Origin: Streptomyces wuyuanensis
GTDB lineage: Bacteria; Actinomycetota; Actinomycetes; Streptomycetales; Streptomycetaceae
DNA length: 64,000 nucleotides
Assembly (NCBI RefSeq): GCF_900103455.1
Contig: NZ_FNHI01000022.1
Location: 1 to 64,000, forward strand
Direction of reading: 5' to 3'
Shown here: piece after piece, positions 23,578-32,426 of the stretch
Numbering within the stretch: position 1 is the stretch's first letter
Layout of the letters: each line of letters starts with the position of its first letter
Translations under genes and position numbers: made by a program
Notes under the pieces: generated by a model
The model's input: the letters and a program-made list of their open reading frames with translations, nothing else
Told to the model about the DNA's origin: nothing
Database searches by the model: none

Positions 23578-24459
23578 TCACTGGGCGAGTAGGCTCCGTA
23601 CGAGCCGTGCGGTCTCGGTGGGGGTCGAGCCGACGGTGACGCCGGCGGCCTCGAGGGCGGCCCTCTTCGCCTGTGCGGTGCCGGTGGATCCGGAGACGAT
23701 GGCACCGGCGTGACCCATGGTTCTGCCTTCCGGTGCGGTGAAGCCGGCGATGTATGCGATGACAGGTTTTGAAATCTGTTCGCTGACATATGTCGCCGCT
23801 CGTTCCTCCGCGTCTCCCCCGATCTCCCCGATCAGCACGATGAGTTCCGTGTCCGGATCCGCTTCGAAGGCCGCGAGGCAGTCGATGTGGCTCGTCCCGA
23901 TGACGGGGTCGCCCCCGATGCCCACCGCCGACGAGAAGCCGATGTCGCGCAGTTCGTGCATCAGTTGGTAGGTGAGCGTCCCTGACTTGGACACGAGCCC
24001 GATCCGCCCGGGCTGGGGCGCGATGTCCGCGGGGATGATGCCCGCGTTGGACTGTCCCGGGCTGATGAGGCCGGGGCAGTTGGGGCCGATGATGCGAGTG
24101 CCTCGTGCCTTCGCGTACGCGGTGAAGGCGACGGCGTCGTGGACGGGCACGCCTTCGGTGATGACGACGGCGAGGCCGATCCCCGCGTCCGCCGCTTCGA
24201 TGACGGCGGCGCCGGTGAACTGGGGCGGGACGAAGACGACGGTGACGTCCGCGCCGGTGGTGTCCACCGCTTCGCGCACGGTGCCGAAGACGGGGACGGT
24301 GCGGTCGTCGAAGTCGACGCTGCGCCCGGCCTTGCGCGGGTTGACCCCGCCGACGACGTCGGTGCCGGCGGCGAGCATCCGCCGGGTGTGCTTCATGCCC
24401 TCGGCGCCCGTCATGCCCTGGACGAGGACCTTGCTGTCCTTGGTGAGATGGATGGCCAT
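23578..24459 (-). CDS. sucD: Succinate-CoA ligase alpha subunit, second-type
   Basis: 293-residue alpha subunit. CoA-binding Rossmann start (KVLVQGMTGAEGMKHTRRML), central PQFTGAAVIEAADAGI and IIGPNCPGLISPG, nucleotide loop LVSKSGTLTYQLMHEL and the phosphohistidine loop MGHAGAIVSGSTGTAQAKR are all present. The ATG at 24459 follows AGGAGACCCGGA. It pairs with sucC 11 bases upstream. Because it is encoded beside oxalate/formyl-CoA genes and not with housekeeping genes, it may be a dedicated isoform making or recycling an acyl-CoA of a dicarboxylate; that is inference. Confidence 0.92.
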   Translation of the reverse strand: MAIHLTKDSKVLVQGMTGAEGMKHTRRMLAAGTDVVGGVNPRKAGRSVDFDDRTVPVFGTVREAVDTTGADVTVVFVPPQFTGAAVIEAADAGIGLAVVITEGVPVHDAVAFTAYAKARGTRIIGPNCPGLISPGQSNAGIIPADIAPQPGRIGLVSKSGTLTYQLMHELRDIGFSSAVGIGGDPVIGTSHIDCLAAFEADPDTELIVLIGEIGGDAEERAATYVSEQISKPVIAYIAGFTAPEGRTMGHAGAIVSGSTGTAQAKRAALEAAGVTVGSTPTETARLVRSLLAQ

Positions 24460-24470
24460 TCCGGGTCTCC

Positions 24471-25610
24471 TCACACTGCTGCGGCGTCGTTGGCGAGGTC
24501 GGCGGCCTGTCGGGCGGCGCCGTCCATGGTGGTGGCCTGCTGGACCAGGGGGTGCGCGCGTTCGGCGAGGATGGCGCGGCCGCGTACGGCGTTGTTGCCG
24601 TCGAGGCGTACGACGAGGGGTTTGGTGAGCCGTACGGTGTCGAGTGCGGTGACGATGCCGTCGGCGACGGCGTCGCAGGCGGTGATGCCGCCGAAGACGT
24701 TGACGAGGACGCTGCGTACTTTGGGGTCGGCGAGGACGAGGGAGAGGGCGTCGGCCATGACGGTGGCGGAGGCGCCGCCTCCGATGTCGAGGAAGTTGGC
24801 GGGCCGGGCTCCGCAGCCGGCGACGACGTCGAGGGTGGACATGACGAGCCCGGCGCCGTTGCCGATGATGCCGACTTCGCCGTCGAGGCGTAGGTAGCCG
24901 ATGCCCTTGCCGGCGGCGGCGGCTTCGAGGGGGTCGTCGTGGGTGTCGGTGTCGTCGCCCCACCGGGACTGCCGGAAGCGGGCGTTGTCGTCGAGGGTGA
25001 TCTTGCCGTCGAGGGCGAGGATGTCTCCGTCGTCGGTGCGGACGAGGGGGTTGACCTCGACGAGGAGTGCGTCCTCCGCGGTGAGGACCTGCCAGAGCCG
25101 CTGGAGTACGGGGGCGGTGGCGGGTGGGAGTCCGGCCGCGGCGGCGATGTCCCGGGCCTTGTCGGCGGTGACGCCTTGGCCGGGGTCGACGGGGATGCGG
25201 GCGACGGCTTCGGGGCGGGTGGCCGCGACCTCCTCGATGTCCATGCCCCCTTCGGCGGAGGCGATGGCGAGGAAGTGGCCGGCGGCGCGGTCGAGTGCGT
25301 AGGAGACGTAGCACTCGGCTTCGATGGCGACGGGCCGGGCGACCATCACCTGGTGGACGCGGTGGCCCTTGATGTCCATGGTGAGGATCTGGCGGGCCGT
25401 GAGTTCGGCGGCGGCCGGGTCCGCGGCGGGTTTGACGCCTCCTGCCTTGCCTCGGCCGCCGGTTTTGACCTGGGCCTTGATGACGGCGCGGCCGCCGAGG
25501 CGTTCGGCGGCGGCGCGGGCTTCGCGGGCCGTGCGGACGGTTTCTGCGTCGGGCACGGGGATGCCGTGCTGCTGGAAGAGCTCGCGGGCTTGGTACTCGT
25601 ACAGATCCAT
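24471..25610 (-). CDS. sucC: Succinate-CoA ligase beta subunit, second-type
   Basis: 379-residue ATP-grasp beta subunit from the ATG at 25610 (AGGAGCCGGC before it). MDLYEYQARELFQQHGIP start, AVIKAQVKTGGRGKAGGVK glycine-rich lid, VEVNPL, LDGKITLDDNA, GAGLVMSTLDVV and VLVNVFGGITACD are standard. First gene of a minus-strand pair with sucD. Its promoter region (25611-25799) is shared with the divergent TPP-enzyme gene and holds a perfect palindrome, so both sides of the cluster are likely co-regulated. Confidence 0.92.
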   Translation of the reverse strand: MDLYEYQARELFQQHGIPVPDAETVRTAREARAAAERLGGRAVIKAQVKTGGRGKAGGVKPAADPAAAELTARQILTMDIKGHRVHQVMVARPVAIEAECYVSYALDRAAGHFLAIASAEGGMDIEEVAATRPEAVARIPVDPGQGVTADKARDIAAAAGLPPATAPVLQRLWQVLTAEDALLVEVNPLVRTDDGDILALDGKITLDDNARFRQSRWGDDTDTHDDPLEAAAAGKGIGYLRLDGEVGIIGNGAGLVMSTLDVVAGCGARPANFLDIGGGASATVMADALSLVLADPKVRSVLVNVFGGITACDAVADGIVTALDTVRLTKPLVVRLDGNNAVRGRAILAERAHPLVQQATTMDGAARQAADLANDAAAV

Positions 25611-25680
25611 GCCGGCTCCTGTCTCGGAAAGTGCCGCACGCCCCCTGGACACCGTCCTCCGGATGCGGGATAACAAGGTT

Positions 25681-25704
25681 CATACAGTATTCGTCGACTG
25701 TATG
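25681..25704. promoter_or_regulatory. Candidate GntR operator in the divergent sucC / TPP-enzyme promoter
   Basis: Perfect inverted repeat CATACAGT (25681-25688) / ACTGTATG (25697-25704), with spacer ATTCGTCG. Parts of it (TCGTCGAC, ACTGTA) recur upstream of the VOC/PanE genes at 59754-59775 and, as ATCGTCTACAGT, upstream of the GntR gene at 58033-58044. Confidence 0.55.
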
Positions 25705-25799
25705 CAATCTACCGCGAGGGCGGTCCCGGGCAGGTCGCAGCAGCCCGGGGCGCCTGTCCCTCGGCCACGGATCCCCCTACGAAGGGACGGGACTTCGCC

Positions 25800-27494
25800 A
25801 TGCCCGACGACAGCCAGGACCGTCAGCAGGACCTCATCTCCGGTGGGCATCTGGTCGCCAAGGCGCTCAAGGCAGAAGGGGTCGACGTCATCTACACCCT
25901 GTGCGGCGGCCACATCATCGACATCTACGACGGCTGCGTGGACGAAGGCATCGAAGTCGTCGACGTACGCCATGAACAGGTCGCCGCGCACGCCGCGGAC
26001 GGCTACGCCCGGATCACCGGGAAGCCCGGGTGCGCCGTGGTGACGGCGGGGCCGGGCACGACGGACGCCGTGACGGGTGTGGCGAACGCCTTCCGCGCGG
26101 AGTCGCCGATGCTGCTGATCGGGGGTCAGGGCGCGCTCACGCAGCACAAGATGGGCTCGCTGCAGGACCTGCCCCATGTCGACATGATGACGCCGATCAC
26201 GAAGTTCGCGGCGACGGTGCCGGACACGGCGCGTGCCGCTGACATGGTGTCGATGGCGTTCCGCGAGTGCTACCACGGCGCTCCGGGGCCGTCGTTCCTG
26301 GAGATCCCGCGTGATGTGCTGGACGCGAAGGTGCCGGTGGAGAAGGCGCGGGTGCCGGCGGCGGGACGGTACCGGGCGTCGACGCGGTCGGCCGGGGATC
26401 CGGAGGCGGTGGAGCGGCTGGCGGATCTGCTGGTGCATGCGGAGAAGCCGGCGATCCTGCTGGGCAGTCAGGTGTGGACGACGCGGGCGACGGACGCGGC
26501 GATCGAGTTGGTGCGGACGTTGAACGTGCCGGCGTACATGAACGGGGCGGGGCGGGGGACGCTGCCGCCGGGCGATCCGCACCACTTCCAGCTGTCGCGG
26601 CGGTACGCGTTCTCGAATGCGGATGTGATCGTGATCGTGGGGACGCCGTTCGACTTCCGGATGGGTTACGGGAAGCGGTTGTCGCCGTCGGCGACGGTGG
26701 TGCAGATCGATCTGGACTACCGGACGGTGGGCAAGAACCGGGATGTCGACCTGGGGATCGTGGGCGATGCGGGGCTGGTCCTGAAGGCGGTGACGGAGTC
26801 GGCGTCGGGGCGGCTGAACGGCGGGGCGGCGGGGCGGAAGGCGTGGCTGGAGGAGCTGCGTACGGCGGAGCAGACGGCCTTGGACAGGCGGTTGCCGCAG
26901 TTGCGGTCGGATGCGTCGCCGATCCATCCGTACCGGCTGGTGAGTGAGATCAACGACTTCCTGACGGAGGACTCGGTCTACATCGGTGACGGGGGTGACA
27001 TCGTCACGTTCTCGGGGCAGGTGGTGCAGCCGAAGTCGCCGGGGCACTGGATGGATCCGGGGCCGCTGGGGACGCTGGGTGTGGGGGTGCCGTTCGTGCT
27101 GGCGGCGAAGCAGGCGCGGCCGGACAAGGAGGTCGTGGCGCTGTTCGGGGACGGTGCGTTCAGTCTGACGGGCTGGGACTTCGAGACGCTGGTGCGGTAC
27201 GACCTGCCGTTCGTCGGTGTCGTGGGGAACAACTCGTCGATGAACCAGATCCGTTACGGCCAGGCGCAGAAGTACGGCCTGGAGCGGGAGCGGGTCGGCA
27301 ACACGCTGGGGGATGTGCCGTACGACCGGTTCGCGCGGATGCTGGGCGGTTACGGCGAGGAGGTCCGTGACGCGGCGGACATCGGGCCGGCGTTGCGGCG
27401 TGCGCGTGAGTCGGGGCTGCCGTCGCTGGTCAACGTCTGGGTGGACCCGGACGCGTACGCCCCGGGAACCATGAACCAGACCATGTACAAGTGA
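25800..27494 (+). CDS. TPP-dependent decarboxylase, probable oxalyl-CoA decarboxylase
   Basis: 564-residue thiamine-diphosphate enzyme of the acetolactate-synthase/oxalyl-CoA-decarboxylase superfamily. Activating Glu in VDVRHEQVAAHAADGYAR (E59), a central domain with AILLGSQVW, and the C-terminal TPP/Mg motif GDGAFSLTGWDFETL...GNN near residue 450. Frc is encoded 12 bases downstream, so the likely reaction is oxalyl-CoA to formyl-CoA plus CO2. The N-terminal loop reads LCGGHIID, not the usual VVGIP of characterised oxalyl-CoA decarboxylases, so a 2-hydroxyacyl-CoA lyase or a synthase is possible. First gene of a four-gene plus-strand unit. Confidence 0.78.
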   Translation: MPDDSQDRQQDLISGGHLVAKALKAEGVDVIYTLCGGHIIDIYDGCVDEGIEVVDVRHEQVAAHAADGYARITGKPGCAVVTAGPGTTDAVTGVANAFRAESPMLLIGGQGALTQHKMGSLQDLPHVDMMTPITKFAATVPDTARAADMVSMAFRECYHGAPGPSFLEIPRDVLDAKVPVEKARVPAAGRYRASTRSAGDPEAVERLADLLVHAEKPAILLGSQVWTTRATDAAIELVRTLNVPAYMNGAGRGTLPPGDPHHFQLSRRYAFSNADVIVIVGTPFDFRMGYGKRLSPSATVVQIDLDYRTVGKNRDVDLGIVGDAGLVLKAVTESASGRLNGGAAGRKAWLEELRTAEQTALDRRLPQLRSDASPIHPYRLVSEINDFLTEDSVYIGDGGDIVTFSGQVVQPKSPGHWMDPGPLGTLGVGVPFVLAAKQARPDKEVVALFGDGAFSLTGWDFETLVRYDLPFVGVVGNNSSMNQIRYGQAQKYGLERERVGNTLGDVPYDRFARMLGGYGEEVRDAADIGPALRRARESGLPSLVNVWVDPDAYAPGTMNQTMYK

Positions 27495-27506
27495 GGAGCT
27501 CCGGCC

Positions 27507-28736
27507 ATGGCGAAGGCTCTTGAGGGCGTTCGTGTCCTCGACATGACGCATGTGCAGTCCGGTCCTTCGGCGACGCAGTTGCTGGCGTGGCTGGGTGCGG
27601 ACGTGGTGAAGCTGGAGGCGCCGGGTGGGGACATCACGCGCAGGCAGTTGCGTGACATCCCGGACGTCGACTCGCTGTACTTCACGATGCTCAACTGCAA
27701 CAAGCGGAGCATCACGCTGAATACGAAGTCCGAGCGGGGCCGGGAGTTGCTGACGGAGCTGATCCGGCGTTCGGACGTGCTGGTGGAGAACTTCGGTCCG
27801 GGTGCGGTGGACCGGATGGGGTTCACGTGGGAGCGGATCAGGGAGATCAATCCGCGGATCGTCTATGCCTCCATCAAGGGGTTCGGTGAGGGCCCGTACA
27901 CCAATTTCAAGGCGTACGAGGTGGTGGCGCAGGCGATGGGCGGGTCGATGGCGACGACGGGGTTCGAGGACGGTCCGCCGTTGGCGACGGGTGCGCAGAT
28001 CGGTGATTCGGGGACGGGTGTGCACGCGGTGGCGGCTGTTCTGGCGGCGTTGCTGCAGCGGGAGCGTACGGGTCGCGGTCAGCGGGTGAATGTGGCGATG
28101 CAGCATGCGGTGCTGAATCTGTGCCGGGTGAAGTTGCGTGATCAGCAGCGTCTTGGGCGGGGGCCGTTGGCCGAGTACCCCAACGAGGACTTCGGTGCCG
28201 AGGTTCCCCGTTCGGGGAACGCGTCGGGTGGCGGGCAGCCGGGGTGGGCGGTGAGGTGTGCTCCGGGTGGCCCGAACGACTATGTGTACGTGATCGTGCA
28301 GCCGGTGGGGTGGGAGCCGCTTTCGCGGTTGATCGGCCGGCCGGAGCTGGCGGAGGACCCGGAGTGGGCGACGCCGGAGGCGCGGTTGCCGAAGCTGGGG
28401 AAGATGTTCCAGCTGATCGAGGAGTGGTCGTCGGCGCTGCCGAAGTGGGAGGTGCTGGAGCGGCTGAACGCGCACAACATTCCGTGCGGGCCGATCCTTT
28501 CGACGAGGGAGATCATCGAGGACGCGTCGTTGGTGGCGAACGGGATGGTCGTGGAGGTGGACCATCCGGAGCGGGGTTCTTTCACGACGGTCGGTTCGCC
28601 GTTGAAGCTGTCGGACTCTCCGGTGGATGTGGTGCGTTCGCCGTTGCTGGGTGAGCACAACGCCGAGGTGTACGTGGGCGAGCTGGGGCTCGGGGACGAG
28701 GAGCTGCGGCTGCTGAAGACGAGTGGGGTGATCTAG
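27507..28736 (+). CDS. frc: Formyl-CoA:oxalate CoA-transferase
   Basis: 409-residue class III (CaiB/BaiF) CoA-transferase; moves CoA from formyl-CoA to oxalate. It has the Frc-specific start (GVRVLDMTHVQSGPSATQLL), FTMLNCNKRSITLN, VENFGPGAVDRMGFTW, the catalytic Asp in GAQIGDSGTG (D167), VAMQHAVLNLCRVKLRDQQR and the flexible glycine loop GGGQPGW near 242, plus IPCGPILS and PLLGEH. These are closer to true Frc than to carnitine or bile-acid transferases. RBS GAGGAG; its stop overlaps the next GTG by one base (TAGTG). Partner of the TPP enzyme upstream. Confidence 0.9.
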   Translation: MAKALEGVRVLDMTHVQSGPSATQLLAWLGADVVKLEAPGGDITRRQLRDIPDVDSLYFTMLNCNKRSITLNTKSERGRELLTELIRRSDVLVENFGPGAVDRMGFTWERIREINPRIVYASIKGFGEGPYTNFKAYEVVAQAMGGSMATTGFEDGPPLATGAQIGDSGTGVHAVAAVLAALLQRERTGRGQRVNVAMQHAVLNLCRVKLRDQQRLGRGPLAEYPNEDFGAEVPRSGNASGGGQPGWAVRCAPGGPNDYVYVIVQPVGWEPLSRLIGRPELAEDPEWATPEARLPKLGKMFQLIEEWSSALPKWEVLERLNAHNIPCGPILSTREIIEDASLVANGMVVEVDHPERGSFTTVGSPLKLSDSPVDVVRSPLLGEHNAEVYVGELGLGDEELRLLKTSGVI

Positions 28737-30907
28737 TGGTGGGTTTCGAGGCGGGCTCGGCGCTCGAGGTGGACGGGGATGCGGTGCGTGCGGTGCTGGG
28801 TGCCGTGCGGGCGGAGGGTCGTTCGGCGTTGACGGCGCCTGAGGCCAAGGCGCTGGCGGACGCGTACGGGATCGCGGTGCCGGGTGAGGCGCTGGCGCGG
28901 GATGTGGAAGAGGCGGTGGTGCACGCCGACCGGCTGGGCGGGAAGGTGGTGTTGAAGATCGTCTCGCCGGATGTGCTGCACAAGACGGATGCGGGCGGGG
29001 TGGTCGTGGGGGTGGAGGGTGCTGCCGAGGTGCGGTCGGCGTTCCGGCGGATCGTGGAGAACGTGCGGGCGTATGCGCCGGATGCGCGGATCGACGGGGT
29101 GCAGGTGCAGCAGTTGCTGCCGCCGGGCCAGGAGGTGATCGTCGGTGCGGTGACGGATCCGACGTTCGGGAAGGTGGTGGCGTTCGGTCTGGGCGGTGTC
29201 CTGGTGGAGGTTCTGCGGGACGTCACGTTCCGGCTGGCTCCGGTGAGTGCGGTCGAGGCGGAGTCGATGCTGGATTCGATCGGCGCGGCGGAGGTTCTGC
29301 GGGGGGTGCGGGGTGCGCCGGCGGTGGATCGCCGGGCGCTGGCGGAGCAGATCCGGCGGGTGTCGCGGCTGGTGTCGGATTTCCCGGAGATCGCGGAGGT
29401 GGATCTGAATCCGGTGGTGGCGACGCCGGTGGGGGCGGTGGCGGCGGATGTCCGGGTGATTCTGGCGGAGGGGGTGCCGAGGCGGCGTCGTCGTTATGGG
29501 CGTGAGGAGATCCTGGCGTCGATGCGGCGGTTGATGCAGCCGCGGTCGGTGGCGGTGATCGGGGCGTCGAACGAGCCGGGGAAGATCGGCAATTCGGTGA
29601 TGCGGAATCTCGTCGACGGGGGTTTTCCGGGGGAGATTCATCCGGTGAATCCGCGGGCCGATGACATTCTGGGCCGCAAGGCGTACAAGAGTGTCACGGA
29701 CGTTCCGGGTGAGGTGGATGTGGCGGTGTTCGCGATTCCCGCCCGGTTCGTGGCCGCTGCGCTGGAGGAGGTGGGCCGCAAGGGGATCCCGAATGCGGTG
29801 CTGATTCCGTCGGGTTTCGCCGAGACGGGTGAGCAGGCGCTGCAGGACGAGGTCGTGGCGGTGGCGGAGCGGCACGGGGTGCGGCTTCTGGGGCCGAACA
29901 TCTATGGGTACTACTCGACGTGGCAGGACCTGTGTGCGACGTTCTGCACTCCGTATGACGTGCGGGGCGGGGTGGCGCTGACGTCGCAGTCGGGTGGGAT
30001 CGGGATGGCGATTCTCGGTTTCGCGCGGGCGACGCGTACGGGTGTGTCGGCGATCGTGGGGCTGGGCAACAAGTCGGATCTCGACGAGGACGATCTGCTG
30101 ACGTGGTTCGGGGAGGATCCGAACACGGATTGCATCGCGATGCATCTGGAGGATCTGAAGGACGGGCGTGCGTTTGTGGAGGCGGCGCGGGCGACGGTGC
30201 CGAAGAAGCCGGTGGTGGTGCTGAAGGCGGGTCGTACGAGTGCGGGTGCGCGGGCGGCGGGTTCGCACACGGGTGCGCTGGCGGGTGACGACGCGGTGTA
30301 CGACGACGTGTTGCGGCAGTCGGGGGTGATCCGGGCGCCGGGTCTGAACGAGATGCTGGAGTTCGCGCGGGCGTTGCCGGTGCTGCCGGCGCCGGCGGGC
30401 GACAACGTCGTCATCATCACGGGTGCGGGTGGTTCGGGTGTGCTGTTGTCGGACGCGATCGTCGACAACGGGTTGCGGTTGATGGAGATTCCGCCGGATC
30501 TGGACGCGGCGTTCCGGGAGTTCATTCCGCCGTTCGGTGCGGCGGGGAATCCGGTGGACATCACGGGTGGTGAGCCGCCGTCGACGTACGAGGCGACGAT
30601 CCGGCTGGGGCTGGAGGATCCGCGTATCCATGCGCTGGTGCTGGGTTACTGGCACACGATCGTGACTCCGCCGATGGTTTTCGCGGAGTTGACGGCGCGG
30701 GTGGTGGCGGAGTTCCGGGAGCGGGGGATCGAGAAGCCGGTGGTGGCGTCGCTGGCGGGTGATGTGGAGGTCGAGGAGGCGTGTGCGTATCTCTTCGAGC
30801 GGGGTGTCGTGGCGTATCCGTACACGACGGAGAAGCCGGTCGCGGTGCTGGGTGCGAAGTACGCCTGGGCGCGGGCGGCGGGTCTGCTGCCGGGTGGTGG
30901 TCGATGA
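28736..30907 (+). CDS. Fused ADP-forming acyl-CoA ligase
   Basis: 723-residue fusion of beta-type ATP-grasp domain (about 1-240; SPDVLHKTDAGGVV, GVTDPTFGKVVAFGLGG-like, EVDLNPV) followed by the alpha-type CoA-binding and ligase domains (AVIGASNEPGKIGNSVMRNL near 265, LTSQSGGIGMAILGF, and GSHTGALAGDDAVYD near 508, whose His is the phosphorylated residue). It belongs to the acetate-CoA ligase (ADP-forming)/Pat-like set without an acetyltransferase domain. It would charge or discharge an acyl-CoA using ATP. Start overlaps the frc stop; third gene of the oxalate unit. Specific acyl group unknown. Confidence 0.87.
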   Translation: MVGFEAGSALEVDGDAVRAVLGAVRAEGRSALTAPEAKALADAYGIAVPGEALARDVEEAVVHADRLGGKVVLKIVSPDVLHKTDAGGVVVGVEGAAEVRSAFRRIVENVRAYAPDARIDGVQVQQLLPPGQEVIVGAVTDPTFGKVVAFGLGGVLVEVLRDVTFRLAPVSAVEAESMLDSIGAAEVLRGVRGAPAVDRRALAEQIRRVSRLVSDFPEIAEVDLNPVVATPVGAVAADVRVILAEGVPRRRRRYGREEILASMRRLMQPRSVAVIGASNEPGKIGNSVMRNLVDGGFPGEIHPVNPRADDILGRKAYKSVTDVPGEVDVAVFAIPARFVAAALEEVGRKGIPNAVLIPSGFAETGEQALQDEVVAVAERHGVRLLGPNIYGYYSTWQDLCATFCTPYDVRGGVALTSQSGGIGMAILGFARATRTGVSAIVGLGNKSDLDEDDLLTWFGEDPNTDCIAMHLEDLKDGRAFVEAARATVPKKPVVVLKAGRTSAGARAAGSHTGALAGDDAVYDDVLRQSGVIRAPGLNEMLEFARALPVLPAPAGDNVVIITGAGGSGVLLSDAIVDNGLRLMEIPPDLDAAFREFIPPFGAAGNPVDITGGEPPSTYEATIRLGLEDPRIHALVLGYWHTIVTPPMVFAELTARVVAEFRERGIEKPVVASLAGDVEVEEACAYLFERGVVAYPYTTEKPVAVLGAKYAWARAAGLLPGGGR

Positions 30908-31026
30908 GTTGAGGTGAGGCACCACCCGAGGGGCCCGTGGTTGCGCGTGTGCTGCGGGCCCCGGCACGAGAAGTACGGACAGGGGGCGCTGGCCTGGCTT
31001 CTTCGACGCAGGGGGTTCTGATCGAC

Positions 31027-32415
31027 ATGGTGACGACCGACGTTTCCTCGCCCGTCTCCTTCAGGGAGGTGACGGACGCCAATGGCCGGGTGTACCGCAT
31101 CGGTGAGTCCGATGTGGACATCATGGGCCGCAAGCGCAAGTGGATGGTCCTTCTGCCCTGGGTGGGCATGATGGGCATCAGTTCGGCGGAGTATGCGTTC
31201 GCGTCGGCGGAGGAGACTCTGCACACGGCGCATTCTTGGAGCAGTCAGCACATTTTCTGGATGCTCGGTGTGTGGGTGTTCTTCCAGGCTGCGGTGGCCT
31301 TCCCGGCGGGGAAGCTGCGGGAGAGCGGGAAGTTGCCGGCGCGGTGGGCGATGATGCTGGGTGCGGTGGGCACGCTGCTGGGTTATCTGTCGCTGGCGTT
31401 CGCGCCGCATGTGGTGGTGGCGTATCTCGGGTTCGGCATGTTCAGCGGTATGGGCGCGGGCATGGTGTACGCGACGTGTGTGAACATGGTGGGCAAGTGG
31501 TATCCGGAGCGGAAGGGCGGCAAGACGGGTTTCGTCAACGGCGGTTTCGCCTATGGGTCGGTGCCGTTCGTGTTCATCTTCACCGGCTATATGGATCTGA
31601 CGAACTTCCGTTGGGTGCTGGTGTCGGTTGGTGTGTTCCTGGCTGCGGTGGTCGCGGTCGCCGGTTACTTCTTCCGGGATCCGCCGAAGAACTGGTGGCC
31701 GGCGGAGGTGGATCCGCTGCGGAAGCCGGATGATCCGCGGGCGCGGCGGGCGTTGGAGAAGAATCCGCCGGCGGTGAAGCAGTACACGCCGATCGAGGCG
31801 TGGCGGACGGGCCGGGTGGCGTTGATGTGGTTCTGTCTGCTGTGTACGTCGGGTGTGAACATCTTCGGTATCGCGTTCCAGGTGCCGTTCGGTGACGAGG
31901 CCGGCTTCGCGGGCGGGATCGTGGCGACGGCGATGTCGTTGAAGGCGATCGTGAACGGTACGGGCCGGGGTGTGATCGGCTGGCTGTCGGACCGTTATGG
32001 CCGCAAGCAGTGTCTGATCTTCGTGTGTGTGGTGCTGGGGTTGTCGCAGTACGGCATTCTCTGGTCGGGCAACATCAAAAGTCTGCCGCTGTTCCTGTTG
32101 TTCTCCAGTATTTCCGGTTTCGGCGGCGGGGCGATCTTCCCGATGTTCGCGGCGATGACGGCGGACTATTTCGGGGAGAACAACAACGCTTCGAACTACG
32201 GTCTGGTGTACAGCTCGAAGCTGGTGTCGGGTCTGCTGGGGTCGGGCATGGGTGCCGTGGTGGTGGCGGCGTGGGACTACGCGGGGGCGTTCGTCCTGGC
32301 GGGTTCGATCTCGCTGTTCGCGGGGGTGGTGGCGCTGTTCCTGCATCCGCCGGGGCGGCCGCGAGCCCGCCGGATTGCGGCGAACCCGCAGCCGATCAGC
32401 CGGGATGCGGTGTAG
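31027..32415 (+). CDS. OFA-family MFS oxalate/formate carrier
   Basis: 462-residue major-facilitator transporter with twelve hydrophobic segments from about residue 38 (KWMVLLPWVGMMGISSAEYAFAS). The OFA signature is visible: GFGMFSGMGAGMVYATCVNMVGKWYPERKGGKTGFVNGGFAYG and, in the second half, GRGVIGWLSDRYGRKQ. By family and by the frc operon it is the likely oxalate/formate antiporter or oxalate importer. The ATG at 31027 follows CAGGGGG; an in-frame upstream start at 30937 would add an unstructured leader. Its stop is 11 bases from a converging gene. Confidence 0.88.
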   Translation: MVTTDVSSPVSFREVTDANGRVYRIGESDVDIMGRKRKWMVLLPWVGMMGISSAEYAFASAEETLHTAHSWSSQHIFWMLGVWVFFQAAVAFPAGKLRESGKLPARWAMMLGAVGTLLGYLSLAFAPHVVVAYLGFGMFSGMGAGMVYATCVNMVGKWYPERKGGKTGFVNGGFAYGSVPFVFIFTGYMDLTNFRWVLVSVGVFLAAVVAVAGYFFRDPPKNWWPAEVDPLRKPDDPRARRALEKNPPAVKQYTPIEAWRTGRVALMWFCLLCTSGVNIFGIAFQVPFGDEAGFAGGIVATAMSLKAIVNGTGRGVIGWLSDRYGRKQCLIFVCVVLGLSQYGILWSGNIKSLPLFLLFSSISGFGGGAIFPMFAAMTADYFGENNNASNYGLVYSSKLVSGLLGSGMGAVVVAAWDYAGAFVLAGSISLFAGVVALFLHPPGRPRARRIAANPQPISRDAV

Positions 32416-32426
32416 GGGTGCCGGTG

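Noticed and set aside
25680..28658. A 992-residue open frame on the minus strand
   Set aside because: Antisense to the TPP-enzyme and frc genes; Arg/His/Gln/Pro-rich with no recognisable motif.
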